Of a DNA stretch of 64,000 nt, positions 46,358 to 55,149 are shown piece after piece. The notes under the pieces are model-generated. The model made no database searches, was not told where the DNA came from, and was given only the letters and a program-made list of their open reading frames with translations. Positions within the stretch are counted from its first letter, which is position 1, and each line of letters begins with the position of its first letter. A program made the position numbers and the translations under genes. Origin of the DNA: Allorhodopirellula solitaria (lineage in GTDB: Bacteria; Planctomycetota; Planctomycetia; Pirellulales; Pirellulaceae); NCBI RefSeq assembly GCF_007859855.1, contig NZ_SJPK01000003.1, forward strand, positions 193,182 through 257,181, given 5' to 3'.

Positions 46358-48004
46358 TTACTCAAAACGCAGAGCGGTGACGGGGTGCATGCGTGCTGCA
46401 CGCATCGCCGGCAATACGCTGGCGGTGGTTGCGATCGCCACGGCGCCCGCCATCACCCAGGCGAGTGTGAATGGATTGAGAATCGTGGGGATTTCGGTGA
46501 AGTAATAAACCGTGGGGTCGAATACTTCTTGGCCGGTGATTTTTTCGATCACGCCTGCGATCTCGTTGATGTGATGGACGAACGCGATGCCTCCGACCAA
46601 GCCCACGCCGCTACCGACGATTCCCAACAGCAGTCCATAGCTGAGAAAGATGCTCATCACGCCTCCACCGCTCGCACCCAGGGCTTTGAGCGTGCCAATA
46701 TCTCGCGTTTTTTCAACAACGATCATGAAGAAGGTGGCGAGAATGCCGAAACCGGCAACAGCAATGATCAGGAACAGCAGGATGTTCAGAATGGTTGTTT
46801 CCAAACGAACCGCTGCGAGCAATGGCCCCTGCATGTCGCGCCACGTTTGGATGCTGTAGGCGAACGTATCCGGGGGAAAGCGATCGCGAAGCGCATCGCG
46901 GACAGCATTGAGGTTGGCGCCTTCGACGAGTTTGAGCTGGATCGTCGTGACGCTGCGGACGCCTGTCACCGGATCGATCATGCCGCGGAGGTCTTGCAGT
47001 TGGTCCAATCGCACGAACGCGAAGGTGCTGTCGTACTCACTCATGCCCGATTCATAGAGGTCGACGACGGTGAATTTCTGGTTGAGTACCTTGGGGTTCT
47101 CCGAGGCACTTGGGAACATCATGCGGATATCGTCGCCGGGGCGGCAATAATAGTGATCGCGAACGTTGCCGGAGTCGTCGCGGAGTTTGTTGCTGCAGGT
47201 CGAAATTCCCAAGATGATACCGGGGTACTGCTCGGTGGCCGGGTCAAAGACAGCAGCTTCGGCTGCCCCTTGGCCGCCGCCGAGTTCCGGTGGCAGGAAT
47301 CCGCCCATCGTCGGGCCGGCTGCGGCGAAGGCATTTTCAGCCTCGCTGTCTTGATCGTCCTCGATCAGTCCCGCAACGGCTTCTTGGCCCGCTGAAGGAG
47401 CGTCGCCCGTACGCTGGGGTGGCTTGCCACTGCTGAGTTTTTCTGCTTCTCGATTAATCGCTTCCACCCGGGCCTGTTCCTCGGCCAGGGCTCGTTCATA
47501 GGAGACCCGGGCGCGGCGGTAGTGCCATCCCGAGGCAGGGAATCCTTCTCGTGACTCAGCGAATCCGGTTTCCCGCAAATTGAAATCGACTTGCTTTTGG
47601 TTTTCGGGGTGGATCAGGTAGCGGCCGAATTGGCTGACTTTGTCGTAGGTGGCTGCATCGATGCCGACGAGATTAACGTGCCGCGTGATCAATTGGCCGT
47701 TGAAATCGATACCGAGCATGCTGGGCACATGGACGCTGACGGAAGCGCCTTCCAAGTCGTCGCCGACGATGCGTTTGATCTCCGCGAGATGTCCTTCCGG
47801 ATCGGGCATCCCGCCGCTGGCGTGGCACTCGACCAAAATATCCGAGGCCAAACCATGCAACCGCTCGTGCATCTCAGCGGAAAAACCCGACATCACGCTG
47901 TTGACGACGATCAGCGTGGCCACGCCAAGCGTGACGCTGATGATCGATGCAAGCGCGATGTAGCGAGTGCGAAGGTAGCGAAAACAAAGCAGCAGGCGGT
48001 ACAT
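46358..48004 (-). CDS. LolC/E-like ABC transporter permease
   Basis: 548 residues from ATG 48004 (MYRLLLCFRYLRTRYIAL), the family-type N-terminus. One membrane helix (about 20-42) is followed by a large periplasmic domain (about 45-420) and three C-terminal FtsX-type helices (for example LFLIIAVAGFGILATFFMIVVEKTRDIGTLKALGAS). E. coli LolC has 399 residues. The excess is a charged insert at about 165-260 with an Arg/Glu-rich helix (YRRARVSYERALAEEQARVEAI) and an Asp/Glu tract. It forms a dimeric exporter with the LolD-like ATPase. Confidence 0.88.
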   Translation of the reverse strand: MYRLLLCFRYLRTRYIALASIISVTLGVATLIVVNSVMSGFSAEMHERLHGLASDILVECHASGGMPDPEGHLAEIKRIVGDDLEGASVSVHVPSMLGIDFNGQLITRHVNLVGIDAATYDKVSQFGRYLIHPENQKQVDFNLRETGFAESREGFPASGWHYRRARVSYERALAEEQARVEAINREAEKLSSGKPPQRTGDAPSAGQEAVAGLIEDDQDSEAENAFAAAGPTMGGFLPPELGGGQGAAEAAVFDPATEQYPGIILGISTCSNKLRDDSGNVRDHYYCRPGDDIRMMFPSASENPKVLNQKFTVVDLYESGMSEYDSTFAFVRLDQLQDLRGMIDPVTGVRSVTTIQLKLVEGANLNAVRDALRDRFPPDTFAYSIQTWRDMQGPLLAAVRLETTILNILLFLIIAVAGFGILATFFMIVVEKTRDIGTLKALGASGGGVMSIFLSYGLLLGIVGSGVGLVGGIAFVHHINEIAGVIEKITGQEVFDPTVYYFTEIPTILNPFTLAWVMAGAVAIATTASVLPAMRAARMHPVTALRFE

Positions 48005-48061
48005 CCGAGTCCCTGGGGTGGCCGGGCAGTGTCGATTTGAGCCGCTGAAACGGTCTTTCAA

Positions 48062-48480
48062 ACGGCATCGGCAGAGTCTACGCGCGCAGCCACTTCGGCA
48101 ACAATGTCAATAATAGTCGACCGACGGCTCCGCCCGTCGCGAGCATCGAGCCACGCTAGCCCTGAGAGGCGAAGCCGCCTCCCCTGAGACACCCTAGAAC
48201 GAGGCGACGAGCTATTGATTACCCACAAAAGGTCGTGCAGCTTTCAAGTGATTGTCACTCAATGATTGACTTCACCCGCCCGGCGAAGCTGGGAGGGTCG
48301 GGAGACGAGCCTTTCGCGAGTCTTCCGGGGAGGGCCGACAGCGCAAGCGTAAAGTCCCAAACCAGCGTAATACCCTTCCCCGAACTTCGGAGACTGCTGA
48401 AATACACGCCCGACGAGGGAGCGATGCGTTCTCGGCGTCAGAATTCATCTTGCCCGAGATTCGTACAACTCGGGCGGCGC
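48062..48480. other. Intergenic region with element fragment and small hairpins
   Basis: No gene. It has a GAGGCG-AAGC-CGCCTC hairpin at 48166-48181, a fragment related to the 28-kb element at 48191-48230 (CGAGGCGACGAGCT then ATTACCCACAAAA), and CCCGAG/CTCGGG (48452-48473) just past the lipA stop, a possible weak terminator without a T run. Confidence 0.45.
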
Positions 48481-49398
48481 TCAGGTCGTCTCGGCCATGT
48501 CGCGGGCGTGGTAGCTGCTGCGGACGAAGGGGCCAGCGGCGACCTTGATGAAGCCCATCTCTTTGGCCAGATCGGCCAGCTCGTCGAATTCTTCCGGTGG
48601 TACGTAGCGGACGACGGGCAAGTACTTCTCGCCGGGCTGGAGGTATTGACCGAGGGTAAGGAAATCGACACCGTGCTCCCGCAGGTCGGCGAGCGCGTCG
48701 AGCAGTTCGCCGCGTTCTTCGCCGAGGCCGAGCATCAATCCGCTCTTGGTTTTCACGCTCTCGTCGTATTTCTTGACTTCCCGCATCATTTGCAGGGTCC
48801 AGGCGTAGTCGCTCTTGGGGCCGCGGACGCGGCGGTAGAGCCGTGGCACCGTCTCCATGTTGTGGTTGAACACATCCGGCCGGGCTTCGATAACGCGTGC
48901 GAGGGCGTCTTTGCACTGGACGAAATCGGGCGTGAGTACCTCGGTGGTCGCGCCGGTGCGTTCGCGGACAGCGAGGACGCATCGATAGAAGTGATCGGCG
49001 CCCCCATCGGGCAGGTCATCGCGTGTGACGCTGGTGATGACAACGTGTTTGAGGCCCAAGCGGGCGGCGGCTTCGGCGATCCGTCCGGGCTCGTCCTCGG
49101 CGGGAGCTTGTGGGGGACGTCCCCGGTGGACCGCACAAAAACCGCAGGGACGCGTACAGACGTTTCCCAAGATCATGAATGTCGCCGTTTGTTGGCTATA
49201 ACACTCCATGCGATTGGGGCACTTCGCGTTCTCGCAAACGGTCTCCAGCCCGAGTTCATCCATCAACTGATCCGTCAGGTGATTGGAATTCGACTTCGGG
49301 ATCGGTCGTTTGAGCCAACGAGGCAGCCGGCCTGTGGCGCTGACGGACGTGCCCTCGGGCATCTCGGGTTCGGCGACTACTGGCAATCGAAAAGCCAT
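48481..49398 (-). CDS. lipA: Lipoyl synthase
   Basis: 305 residues from ATG 49398 (MAFRLPVVAEPEMPEG); the open frame upstream to 49677 is not coding. It is a radical SAM enzyme that inserts two sulfurs into octanoyl-lipoyl domains. The auxiliary 4Fe-4S cluster uses Cys55, Cys60 and Cys66 (CENAKCPNRMEC). The radical SAM cluster is Cys81-X3-Cys85-X2-Cys88 (CTRPCGFC). The C-terminal RSSYHA supplies the conserved Ser ligand. It is divergent from smpB, with about 110 bp between the starts. No lipB is seen nearby. Confidence 0.96.
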   Translation of the reverse strand: MAFRLPVVAEPEMPEGTSVSATGRLPRWLKRPIPKSNSNHLTDQLMDELGLETVCENAKCPNRMECYSQQTATFMILGNVCTRPCGFCAVHRGRPPQAPAEDEPGRIAEAAARLGLKHVVITSVTRDDLPDGGADHFYRCVLAVRERTGATTEVLTPDFVQCKDALARVIEARPDVFNHNMETVPRLYRRVRGPKSDYAWTLQMMREVKKYDESVKTKSGLMLGLGEERGELLDALADLREHGVDFLTLGQYLQPGEKYLPVVRYVPPEEFDELADLAKEMGFIKVAAGPFVRSSYHARDMAETT

Positions 49399-49510
49399 CG
49401 GTACTTTCACGTTCAAAATCAGGAAAAAACTTCGCGACGAACCGATAGTGTAGCCGCCCCAGCAAAATATCACCATTGCCGGGGCTGTCCCATCTCGCAA
49501 CCGCGATACA

Positions 49511-50098
49511 ATGACCGCCATGTCGAAGTCCAAAACCAAGTCGCATAAAACATCACTGACCGCTGCGGGCAGGAAAGACGCCGATACGAAGGCCAAGAAA
49601 AAGGCTGGCAAAAAGCAGGGTGGGAAGCATTCGGGCAAGCAGGCGGCCTCGACCACCCCGGTGGCGGAGAACCGCAAGGCAAAATTCCGCTACGAAATTC
49701 TCGACTCCATCGAGTGCGGCATGATGCTGCGGGGCAGCGAAGTGAAATCGATGCGGGAGGGCAAGTTATCGCTTGACGAAGCCCATATCCGTGTCACCAA
49801 CGGCGAATTGTGGTTGGTCGGTGCGGACCTGGCCCAGTACAACAATGCGGGGCTATGGAATCACGATCCGCGGCGGGCCCGCAAATTGCTCGTCCATCTA
49901 CGAGAATTCAACCGCTTCTCTGGGCGGGCTTTCGAACGAGGCCTGACTCTGATCCCACTGCGGGTGTATTTCAATGACCGTGGGATCGCCAAGTGTGTGA
50001 TGGGCTTGGTCAAAGGCAAGAAAATTCACGACAAACGGGAAACGTTGAAGAAACGTGACGCAGAGATGGGATTGAAACGAGCCATGCGACGTCGCTGA
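49511..50098 (+). CDS. smpB: SsrA-binding protein SmpB, with basic N-terminal extension
   Basis: 195 residues from ATG 49511; ATG 49520 (MSKSKTKSH) is an equally possible start, and neither has a clear ribosome site. SmpB binds tmRNA and delivers it to stalled ribosomes. The core starts near residue 52 (ENRKAKFRYEILDSIECGMML). It includes GSEVKSMREGKLSLDEAHI and LIPLRVYFNDRGIAKC, and ends with a basic tail (KRDAEMGLKRAMRRR). The first 50 residues are Lys/Ala-rich and unlike most SmpB proteins, which have about 155-165 residues in all. Confidence 0.95.
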   Translation: MTAMSKSKTKSHKTSLTAAGRKDADTKAKKKAGKKQGGKHSGKQAASTTPVAENRKAKFRYEILDSIECGMMLRGSEVKSMREGKLSLDEAHIRVTNGELWLVGADLAQYNNAGLWNHDPRRARKLLVHLREFNRFSGRAFERGLTLIPLRVYFNDRGIAKCVMGLVKGKKIHDKRETLKKRDAEMGLKRAMRRR

Positions 50099-50159
50099 AC
50101 AGCGACGCCCACACGGGGCGCTCCCCACTGATAGATCTCCTGAAGAAAAAACGGATGCC

Positions 50160-50846
50160 ATGTTAAACATCGTCGATCTCGTGAAGAAATTCCAGCAGCC
50201 CGGTGGGGGTGAGCTGACCGTGCTCAATGTGCCGCGTTTCCAAATGGCGGATGCCGAGCAGGTCGCATTGATCGGTGAGAGTGGCGGCGGCAAGACAACG
50301 CTGCTGCACCTGATCGCAGGCATGTTGTCAGCGACATCCGGGTCCGTTTGCGTCGACAATCTCGAACTGACCAAACTCAGCGAACAGGGGCGGGACCGGT
50401 TTCGAGCAGCCACGATCGGATATGTTTTCCAGACCTTCAACCTGTTGCCCGCTTTCACGGCCCTGGAAAACGTCAAGCTCGGCATGACCTTTGGTCGCGG
50501 TGGCGTTGACGCAGACCGTGCCATGAACCTGCTCGACCGCGTCGGGCTGGCTGATCGCGCCCACTACCGGCCCAAACAACTATCCGTCGGCCAGCAACAG
50601 CGTGTCGCTATCGCTCGCGCCCTGGCGGGCCAACCCAAATTGCTGCTGGCCGATGAGCCGACGGCCAACGTGGATCCTGCCAGTGCAGATTCGGTGTTGG
50701 ACCTGATCATCAACTCATGCCAACAGGACTCCATCGCCTTGCTGATGGTCACCCATAGCATGGACGTCGCTGACCGGTTCAGCCGAATCGACCGCCTCGA
50801 AGATATCAATCGCATCGCTGCCCTCCATCACAACTCAGCTTCATGA
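50160..50846 (+). CDS. MacB/LolD-type ABC transporter ATPase
   Basis: 228 residues. Walker A is GESGGGKTT (39-47), the signature LSVGQQQRVAIARAL and Walker [13 protein letters not shown]. It belongs to the same exporter group as the LolD-like protein at 45571. Its signature has Val in place of the usual Gly (LSVGQ for LSGGQ), a known tolerated variant. It overlaps the permease gene by 4 bp (ATGA). The pair probably exports a peptide, lipid or lipoprotein. No membrane-fusion protein is adjacent. Confidence 0.92.
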   Translation: MLNIVDLVKKFQQPGGGELTVLNVPRFQMADAEQVALIGESGGGKTTLLHLIAGMLSATSGSVCVDNLELTKLSEQGRDRFRAATIGYVFQTFNLLPAFTALENVKLGMTFGRGGVDADRAMNLLDRVGLADRAHYRPKQLSVGQQQRVAIARALAGQPKLLLADEPTANVDPASADSVLDLIINSCQQDSIALLMVTHSMDVADRFSRIDRLEDINRIAALHHNSAS

Positions 50847-52204
50847 ATCTCCTGTTCATCGCGTGGCGTAACTTTCGCTACCGCGCCCTTTCGAGTTTTC
50901 TAACCACACTATCCCTGATGCTCGGCGTCGGCTTGGTCGTGATGGTGATGGCGATTTACGGCATCATCAGCGAAGCCTTCGTGCGCAATGCATCGGTGGG
51001 CTACAACCTGGTCGTTGGACCGCGGGGCAGCGCCCTGCAGCTCACCCTCAATAGCGTTTACTACCTCAGCCAACCCATCGAGAATCTGCCGTATACGGAG
51101 TACATGGAGTTCTTTCCACAGGAAGAGCGAGCGGAGATGGTACGAACCTACGGCGGCGATCCGGCACTTGGCCAGCGTGATGGGCACTATGCCGGCTATG
51201 TTGCGGGCGGCTATGCCATTCCGCTGGCTCTGGGTGATTACTTCGGCGACTTTCGTGTCGTGGGCACAACCCCCGAGTTCTTTGAGAAGTTGCGGCATGG
51301 GCCCGACGTTGACCAACCGTTTTCTTTCCGCCATGGGCGTGCCTTTGAAGCCTACACGCCTGAGAATCAGTACTTTGAATGCGTGGTTGGTTCTCGGGTC
51401 GCGGCGCAGAGCGGTCTGCACGTCGGCGACACGATGAATCCAACCCACGGCGATCCCGAGGGCAAGGGACACGGACAGGGATTCCAAGTCGTCGGTGAGC
51501 TGGCGCCGACGGGAACGCCGAACGACCGAGCTGTCTTCGTCAATCTTGAAGGCTTCTACCTGCTCGAAGGTCACGCGAAACCACTCGAGGAAGATGCCGT
51601 GATCGAGCCGCCCGAGCGAGACCCGGATGACGAGCGGCCACCGCTGTTGATGATCCCCGAACGGGAGGTCACTTCGATTCTCGTCCGCAATGGGAATCTG
51701 ATGTTCGCCCCCGGCATGCAGAACCGCATCAATGAAAGCGGGCAGGCTCAAGCCGCTGCACCGATCGGGGAAATTAACAAGCTGATGTCCGCGATCGTGG
51801 GGCCACTGCTCTCAGCGCTACTGGTGATCACGCTGATCACTTGCATTGTCGCCGCCTTCGGGGTGCTCGTGTCGATCTACAACTCGATGAATGATCGACG
51901 GAGGGATATCGCTGTGATGCGGGCGTTGGGGGCGCGGCGGAGCAGCGTGACCTGGATTATCCTGTTCGAAAGCCTGATTATCGCAGTCGTCGGTGGCGCA
52001 GCCGGCTGGTTTTTGGCTCATGCGGCGATCTTCTCCGCCGGTTCCTTCATTGAACAGCAAACCGGTGTCCAAGTCGGTCTCTTTACCGTCACTCAGTACG
52101 AATGGCTGATTCTGCCGTTCGTGATCCTGTTGAGTTTGGTGGCGGGGATTGTGCCAGCCATGGCTGCCTATCGCACCGACGTCGGCTCGAATCTATCGGC
52201 GTGA
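50843..52204 (+). CDS. FtsX/MacB-type ABC transporter permease
   Basis: 453 residues. The N-terminal helix FLTTLSLMLGVGLVVMVMAIYGI (about 16-38) is followed by a periplasmic domain of about 270 residues. Three C-terminal helices form the FtsX domain (LLSALLVITLITCIVAAFGVLVSIYNSMNDRRRDIAVMRALGARR and on). Start and ATPase stop overlap as ATGA, so the two are coupled. Substrate unknown. Confidence 0.9.
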   Translation: MNLLFIAWRNFRYRALSSFLTTLSLMLGVGLVVMVMAIYGIISEAFVRNASVGYNLVVGPRGSALQLTLNSVYYLSQPIENLPYTEYMEFFPQEERAEMVRTYGGDPALGQRDGHYAGYVAGGYAIPLALGDYFGDFRVVGTTPEFFEKLRHGPDVDQPFSFRHGRAFEAYTPENQYFECVVGSRVAAQSGLHVGDTMNPTHGDPEGKGHGQGFQVVGELAPTGTPNDRAVFVNLEGFYLLEGHAKPLEEDAVIEPPERDPDDERPPLLMIPEREVTSILVRNGNLMFAPGMQNRINESGQAQAAAPIGEINKLMSAIVGPLLSALLVITLITCIVAAFGVLVSIYNSMNDRRRDIAVMRALGARRSSVTWIILFESLIIAVVGGAAGWFLAHAAIFSAGSFIEQQTGVQVGLFTVTQYEWLILPFVILLSLVAGIVPAMAAYRTDVGSNLSA

Positions 52205-52451
52205 GCCGTGCTGGATCGACCTCTTTGATTTCTCCTCTGCGAAGCTCACCTCGAGCTTCGGTAGGGGGGCGACTGAAAATATTGGCTGCTTTGAGCCATA
52301 TCTTCTGTATTCCCTCTAGACCAGCTATATTGTCAGGGTCGACTCAGGATGCGAGTGCATTGAGGCGGCGGGAACGGATCTCTCCCAAACAATCGAGCTG
52401 CCCGAGGGATGATGCAGTGTACGCCGAACGCCTTGCAGGTGATGGTATTTC

Positions 52452-52856
52452 ATGGGTGTCGAGTCGGAGCTAAACGGTCGCAGTTTTCAGGATGCGATTT
52501 CGCGTCATGACATCGCCTCGGTCACCCGTCAGCTTATCGAGAGTCAATTCGTTCTCATCCACTTGGGTGACGAGACGGAATCCGAAGAGGTGCTCGGGGC
52601 GCTCACGGCCAGCAGTGGCGGCCGCGATTACCTGGTCGTGTTCTCCAGCCAGGATCACGCCAGCCAATTCGTTGAGACCCGCAGCGATCTCTTTGAGAGC
52701 GAATCGGAAGTCGGTGGATTCTGGGTCGACGGCCGCACGATGCTCGATTATCTCGACGACGAGCTCGGCATTCTCCTGAATCCCGACGGGAAAGGGCATC
52801 GCCAGGTCGAAACGGATTTGATCCGTGAGATCCTGGACGAACTGAATCTGCAGTAG
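52452..52856 (+). CDS. Small protein with SseB-like fold
   Basis: 134 residues, acidic, without signal or membrane segment. The pattern FVLIHLGDET, then RDYLVVFSSQDHASQFVETR and MLDYLDDELGILLNPDG resembles the SseB N-terminal domain, in which a value is stored and compared by an alpha/beta fold of unknown function. It follows a 247-bp spacer after the ABC permease gene that shows nothing notable. A palindromic mobile element begins about 14 bp after its stop. Confidence 0.6.
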   Translation: MGVESELNGRSFQDAISRHDIASVTRQLIESQFVLIHLGDETESEEVLGALTASSGGRDYLVVFSSQDHASQFVETRSDLFESESEVGGFWVDGRTMLDYLDDELGILLNPDGKGHRQVETDLIREILDELNLQ

Positions 52857-52869
52857 CGACCGATTGGCC

Positions 52870-52984
52870 TAGTCAATACACGATGAATGAGTGTCGGTTT
52901 TCGTAGTGGGCGAGGCGACGAGTCCTGCGGCTTTGGACTCGTCGCCTCGTCCACTACGACAGATATGGATCGTCCGTTGCTAAG
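52870..52984. mobile_element. Palindromic 115-bp element, copy 1
   Basis: A 25-bp stem (52901-52925 with 52935-52959, one G-T mismatch) encloses a 9-nt loop. The outer arms run to TTGCTAAG at 52977-52984 and a diverged AGTCAATACACG at the left. The reverse complement of this copy matches 61726-61841 over nearly the whole length. No coding capacity. It lies between two convergent genes and supplies the stop codon of the right one. Confidence 0.72.
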
Positions 52985-53294
52985 CTGCCAAGCGTCCCAT
53001 GGAATCACTTGCCTCGGCGAGCAGGTAGTAGAAGGTGACGCGGCACTTCGCCTTGTCACCGGTCATTTTCTGGCAGGTCTTCGCGATCGCTGCATCGGCT
53101 TCTTCGGCCGTTAGATCGAGCGTCTTGGAGCAGTACCCCGTTTTGATCCGAGCCAGTTCGTCTGCATCCGTCGCAGCCACGATCGATGCATCATGGCTTT
53201 GCAGGGCGAGCCCGAGATGGGCCACCAATGCCTCGACGGCAGTCTCATTGGGCGAGTCGACATACTTCTTGACGTTCTCGAGATACTTGCTCAT
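52980..53294 (-). CDS. DUF2853-family protein
   Basis: 104 residues. Helical and without signal; it has a Lys-rich start (MSKYLENVKKYVDSPNETAVEALV), then DADELARIKTGYCSKTLDL, matching the small DUF2853 family of unknown function. Two Cys (near 54 and 74) are not in a known motif. Its stop codon TAG lies inside the terminal repeat of the mobile element, so the original C-terminus may have differed by a few residues. Confidence 0.75.
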   Translation of the reverse strand: MSKYLENVKKYVDSPNETAVEALVAHLGLALQSHDASIVAATDADELARIKTGYCSKTLDLTAEEADAAIAKTCQKMTGDKAKCRVTFYYLLAEASDSMGRLAA

Positions 53295-53410
53295 GGAACT
53301 CTCTTCGAAAAGGACTGGGGCTCAAACATCCCGCGCAGCCGACGGGCGGCCGCATTGCGGTCCGCCCAGTATATCAATTTTTCACGGCGTCGGTGAACGC
53401 CCGCAGTGCC

Positions 53411-53902
53411 TTAGAGCTTCGGCAACGTCTTCTTGATCGGCGCGCCGACATCGATGGTCGTCACGGGGTCTTGATCAGCAGAAACGGAGACTTTCGCGGG
53501 GGTCTTCTGCTCGGATTGGTAGGCGAGGTCAACCAGTTGATACGTTTTATTGTCGACTGCCCCGGAGGGATCGTCGACGTCGCCGTTGGACGCGTCGGAT
53601 TCAATCTTACTGACGGTTACTTTGTATTCACCCAGTGGAGCCCCTTCGTACTTACCATGGGTTCGCAGTGTAGCTTCGCCATTCTCGTCCGTTGTCCCGC
53701 CCGTCGACCAACGGTTGGAGCTGTCCTGGGGAATCAGACGGATGCTGGCGTTCGCGAGAGGGGCGTCTCCCTGCACGAGTTTGACCACGGTGGGCTGGAG
53801 TTCCGGCAGCCCTTCGGGGCGATCTTCCTTGGCGCATCCCAATGCGATGCAGGGGAGGATGGCCAGGCAGTACAGGATTGGGGAGGCTGATGTGAGTTGC
53901 AT
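53411..53902 (-). CDS. Lipoprotein with carboxypeptidase-regulatory-like fold
   Basis: 163 residues from ATG 53902 (MQLTSASPILYCLAILP); the longer frame to 53983 would bury the signal. The lipobox IALGC gives the lipidated Cys22. The mature domain is an Ig-like beta-sandwich: VVKLVQGDAPLANASIRLIP, GGTTDENGEATLRTHG, APLGEYKVTVSKIE, the usual pattern of carboxypeptidase-regulatory/transthyretin-like domains. It lies 111 bp downstream of a DUF1559 gene on the same strand, repeating the pair at 2460-4034. Confidence 0.82.
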   Translation of the reverse strand: MQLTSASPILYCLAILPCIALGCAKEDRPEGLPELQPTVVKLVQGDAPLANASIRLIPQDSSNRWSTGGTTDENGEATLRTHGKYEGAPLGEYKVTVSKIESDASNGDVDDPSGAVDNKTYQLVDLAYQSEQKTPAKVSVSADQDPVTTIDVGAPIKKTLPKL

Positions 53903-54013
53903 TTGAGTTCGATGGATTGAGTTGAGGAGATATCGATCTAGTGGAATGATAAAAGCTCGTGGCGCTCGACTTTCGAGCACCACGAGCAGATGAGTGCAGG
54001 GTTGGGCGACTCG

Positions 54014-55102
54014 CTACATCGAGGTCGTTTCATTGCCCTGCGGCGAGCCCATGGCACCCCAAATTCCGTAGGGGCTGTTCCCAGAATTGACTTGGGCAGC
54101 ATTGAGATTGCCCGAATCAATTGAATCGGTGACGAAGCGAACCGAACCATCGAGCATGAGAGCTTGGACACCGCCTTGATGCTCGCTCGTGGGCGCGAAC
54201 GACCCCCAGGAGTAGTTACTGCTAGAGTAAGCACAGGAGGGTGAGTTGGGGGAAAGGGTGGTCGTGAAGCGATTGTTGACTGCGCGGCCGTCACCGAGAA
54301 TCAAGCCTCGCCAGCAATCGATTCCGGTTTGGTACTGCCGACGATCGGTCGTCAGGGGCACGTTCAGGCAGCCGGCTGGTACGGCAGTCGTTCCGTTGTA
54401 GAGGCCCTGAAACAACCCAACGTCTCCTTTGACAACCGCTTGTTCTCGTGGTGCGCCGGTGACCTCGCTCATCGCAACGGTATTGCTCAAACCGTCGAGG
54501 CAATCGCGAAAACTACGCTTGCTCGCACGCATCGAGCCTTCGAGCGCGTTGACGAACATGCTGCGCGAGTCAATCTTCGACGTGTTCGCCGATTCTTGCG
54601 CGTTGGTACGGTTGTTGTGCCACATCGCATCGCCAGTGGAAAACACGTAGAGGCATTTGGAAACCGTGCTGTACTCCGAGTTCGACGCTTGGGCGGCTGA
54701 CGGGCACAGGAATGCAGCCTGAGGTCCCGCTGCCTGCAGGGCTGGCGACGTCCAGATGGAGGATCCCGGAGCAGCCACTCGAGCGTTCTGCTCGATCTGT
54801 TCATAGAGATTGCCCATCTCCAGGAACGGCATCAGGAAAATCGAGGCACTGACGTGCGGGTAATCCGCATAGGCGCCGCTGTAACCTTGGAAATGCGTCG
54901 CCCCCACCGGGAGCTGATTGTACGCACTATGGTAGTTATGGATGGCAAGCCCCAACTGTTTGAGGTTGTTGGAGCACTGCATCCGACGGGCTGCCTCACG
55001 TGCCGCTTGAACGGCTGGCAGTAGTAGACCGACCAGGACACCAATGATGGCGATGACAACCAGTAGTTCCACCAGGGTGAAACCATTTCGATTTTTCTTC
55101 AT
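54014..55102 (-). CDS. DUF1559 pseudopilin-like protein
   Basis: 362 residues. The prepilin start is [18 protein letters not shown] with the cleavage site after Gly7. The DUF1559 body follows ([26 protein letters not shown]), and near the end the H-X9-DG motif ([19 protein letters not shown]). It is closely related to the proteins at 2460 and 59087. It lies 47 bp after the HAD gene and precedes a lipoprotein gene, so an operon of the three is possible. Confidence 0.93.
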   Translation of the reverse strand: MKKNRNGFTLVELLVVIAIIGVLVGLLLPAVQAAREAARRMQCSNNLKQLGLAIHNYHSAYNQLPVGATHFQGYSGAYADYPHVSASIFLMPFLEMGNLYEQIEQNARVAAPGSSIWTSPALQAAGPQAAFLCPSAAQASNSEYSTVSKCLYVFSTGDAMWHNNRTNAQESANTSKIDSRSMFVNALEGSMRASKRSFRDCLDGLSNTVAMSEVTGAPREQAVVKGDVGLFQGLYNGTTAVPAGCLNVPLTTDRRQYQTGIDCWRGLILGDGRAVNNRFTTTLSPNSPSCAYSSSNYSWGSFAPTSEHQGGVQALMLDGSVRFVTDSIDSGNLNAAQVNSGNSPYGIWGAMGSPQGNETTSM

Positions 55103-55149
55103 GTAAATAGCTTTTCGTAGGAGTTAGAAATAAGAAAGAGAGTGAATGA

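Noticed and set aside
46286-47395. 369-codon plus-strand frame over the LolC/E-like gene
   Set aside because: Shadow of the permease; the membrane-helix pattern belongs to the minus strand.
48272-48982. 236-codon minus-strand frame overlapping lipA's 3' part
   Set aside because: Very Arg-rich, out of frame with lipA, no start signal; a shadow frame.
48235-49548. 437-codon plus-strand frame over lipA
   Set aside because: LipA on the other strand has all its Fe-S cysteines in place; this frame is a high-GC shadow.
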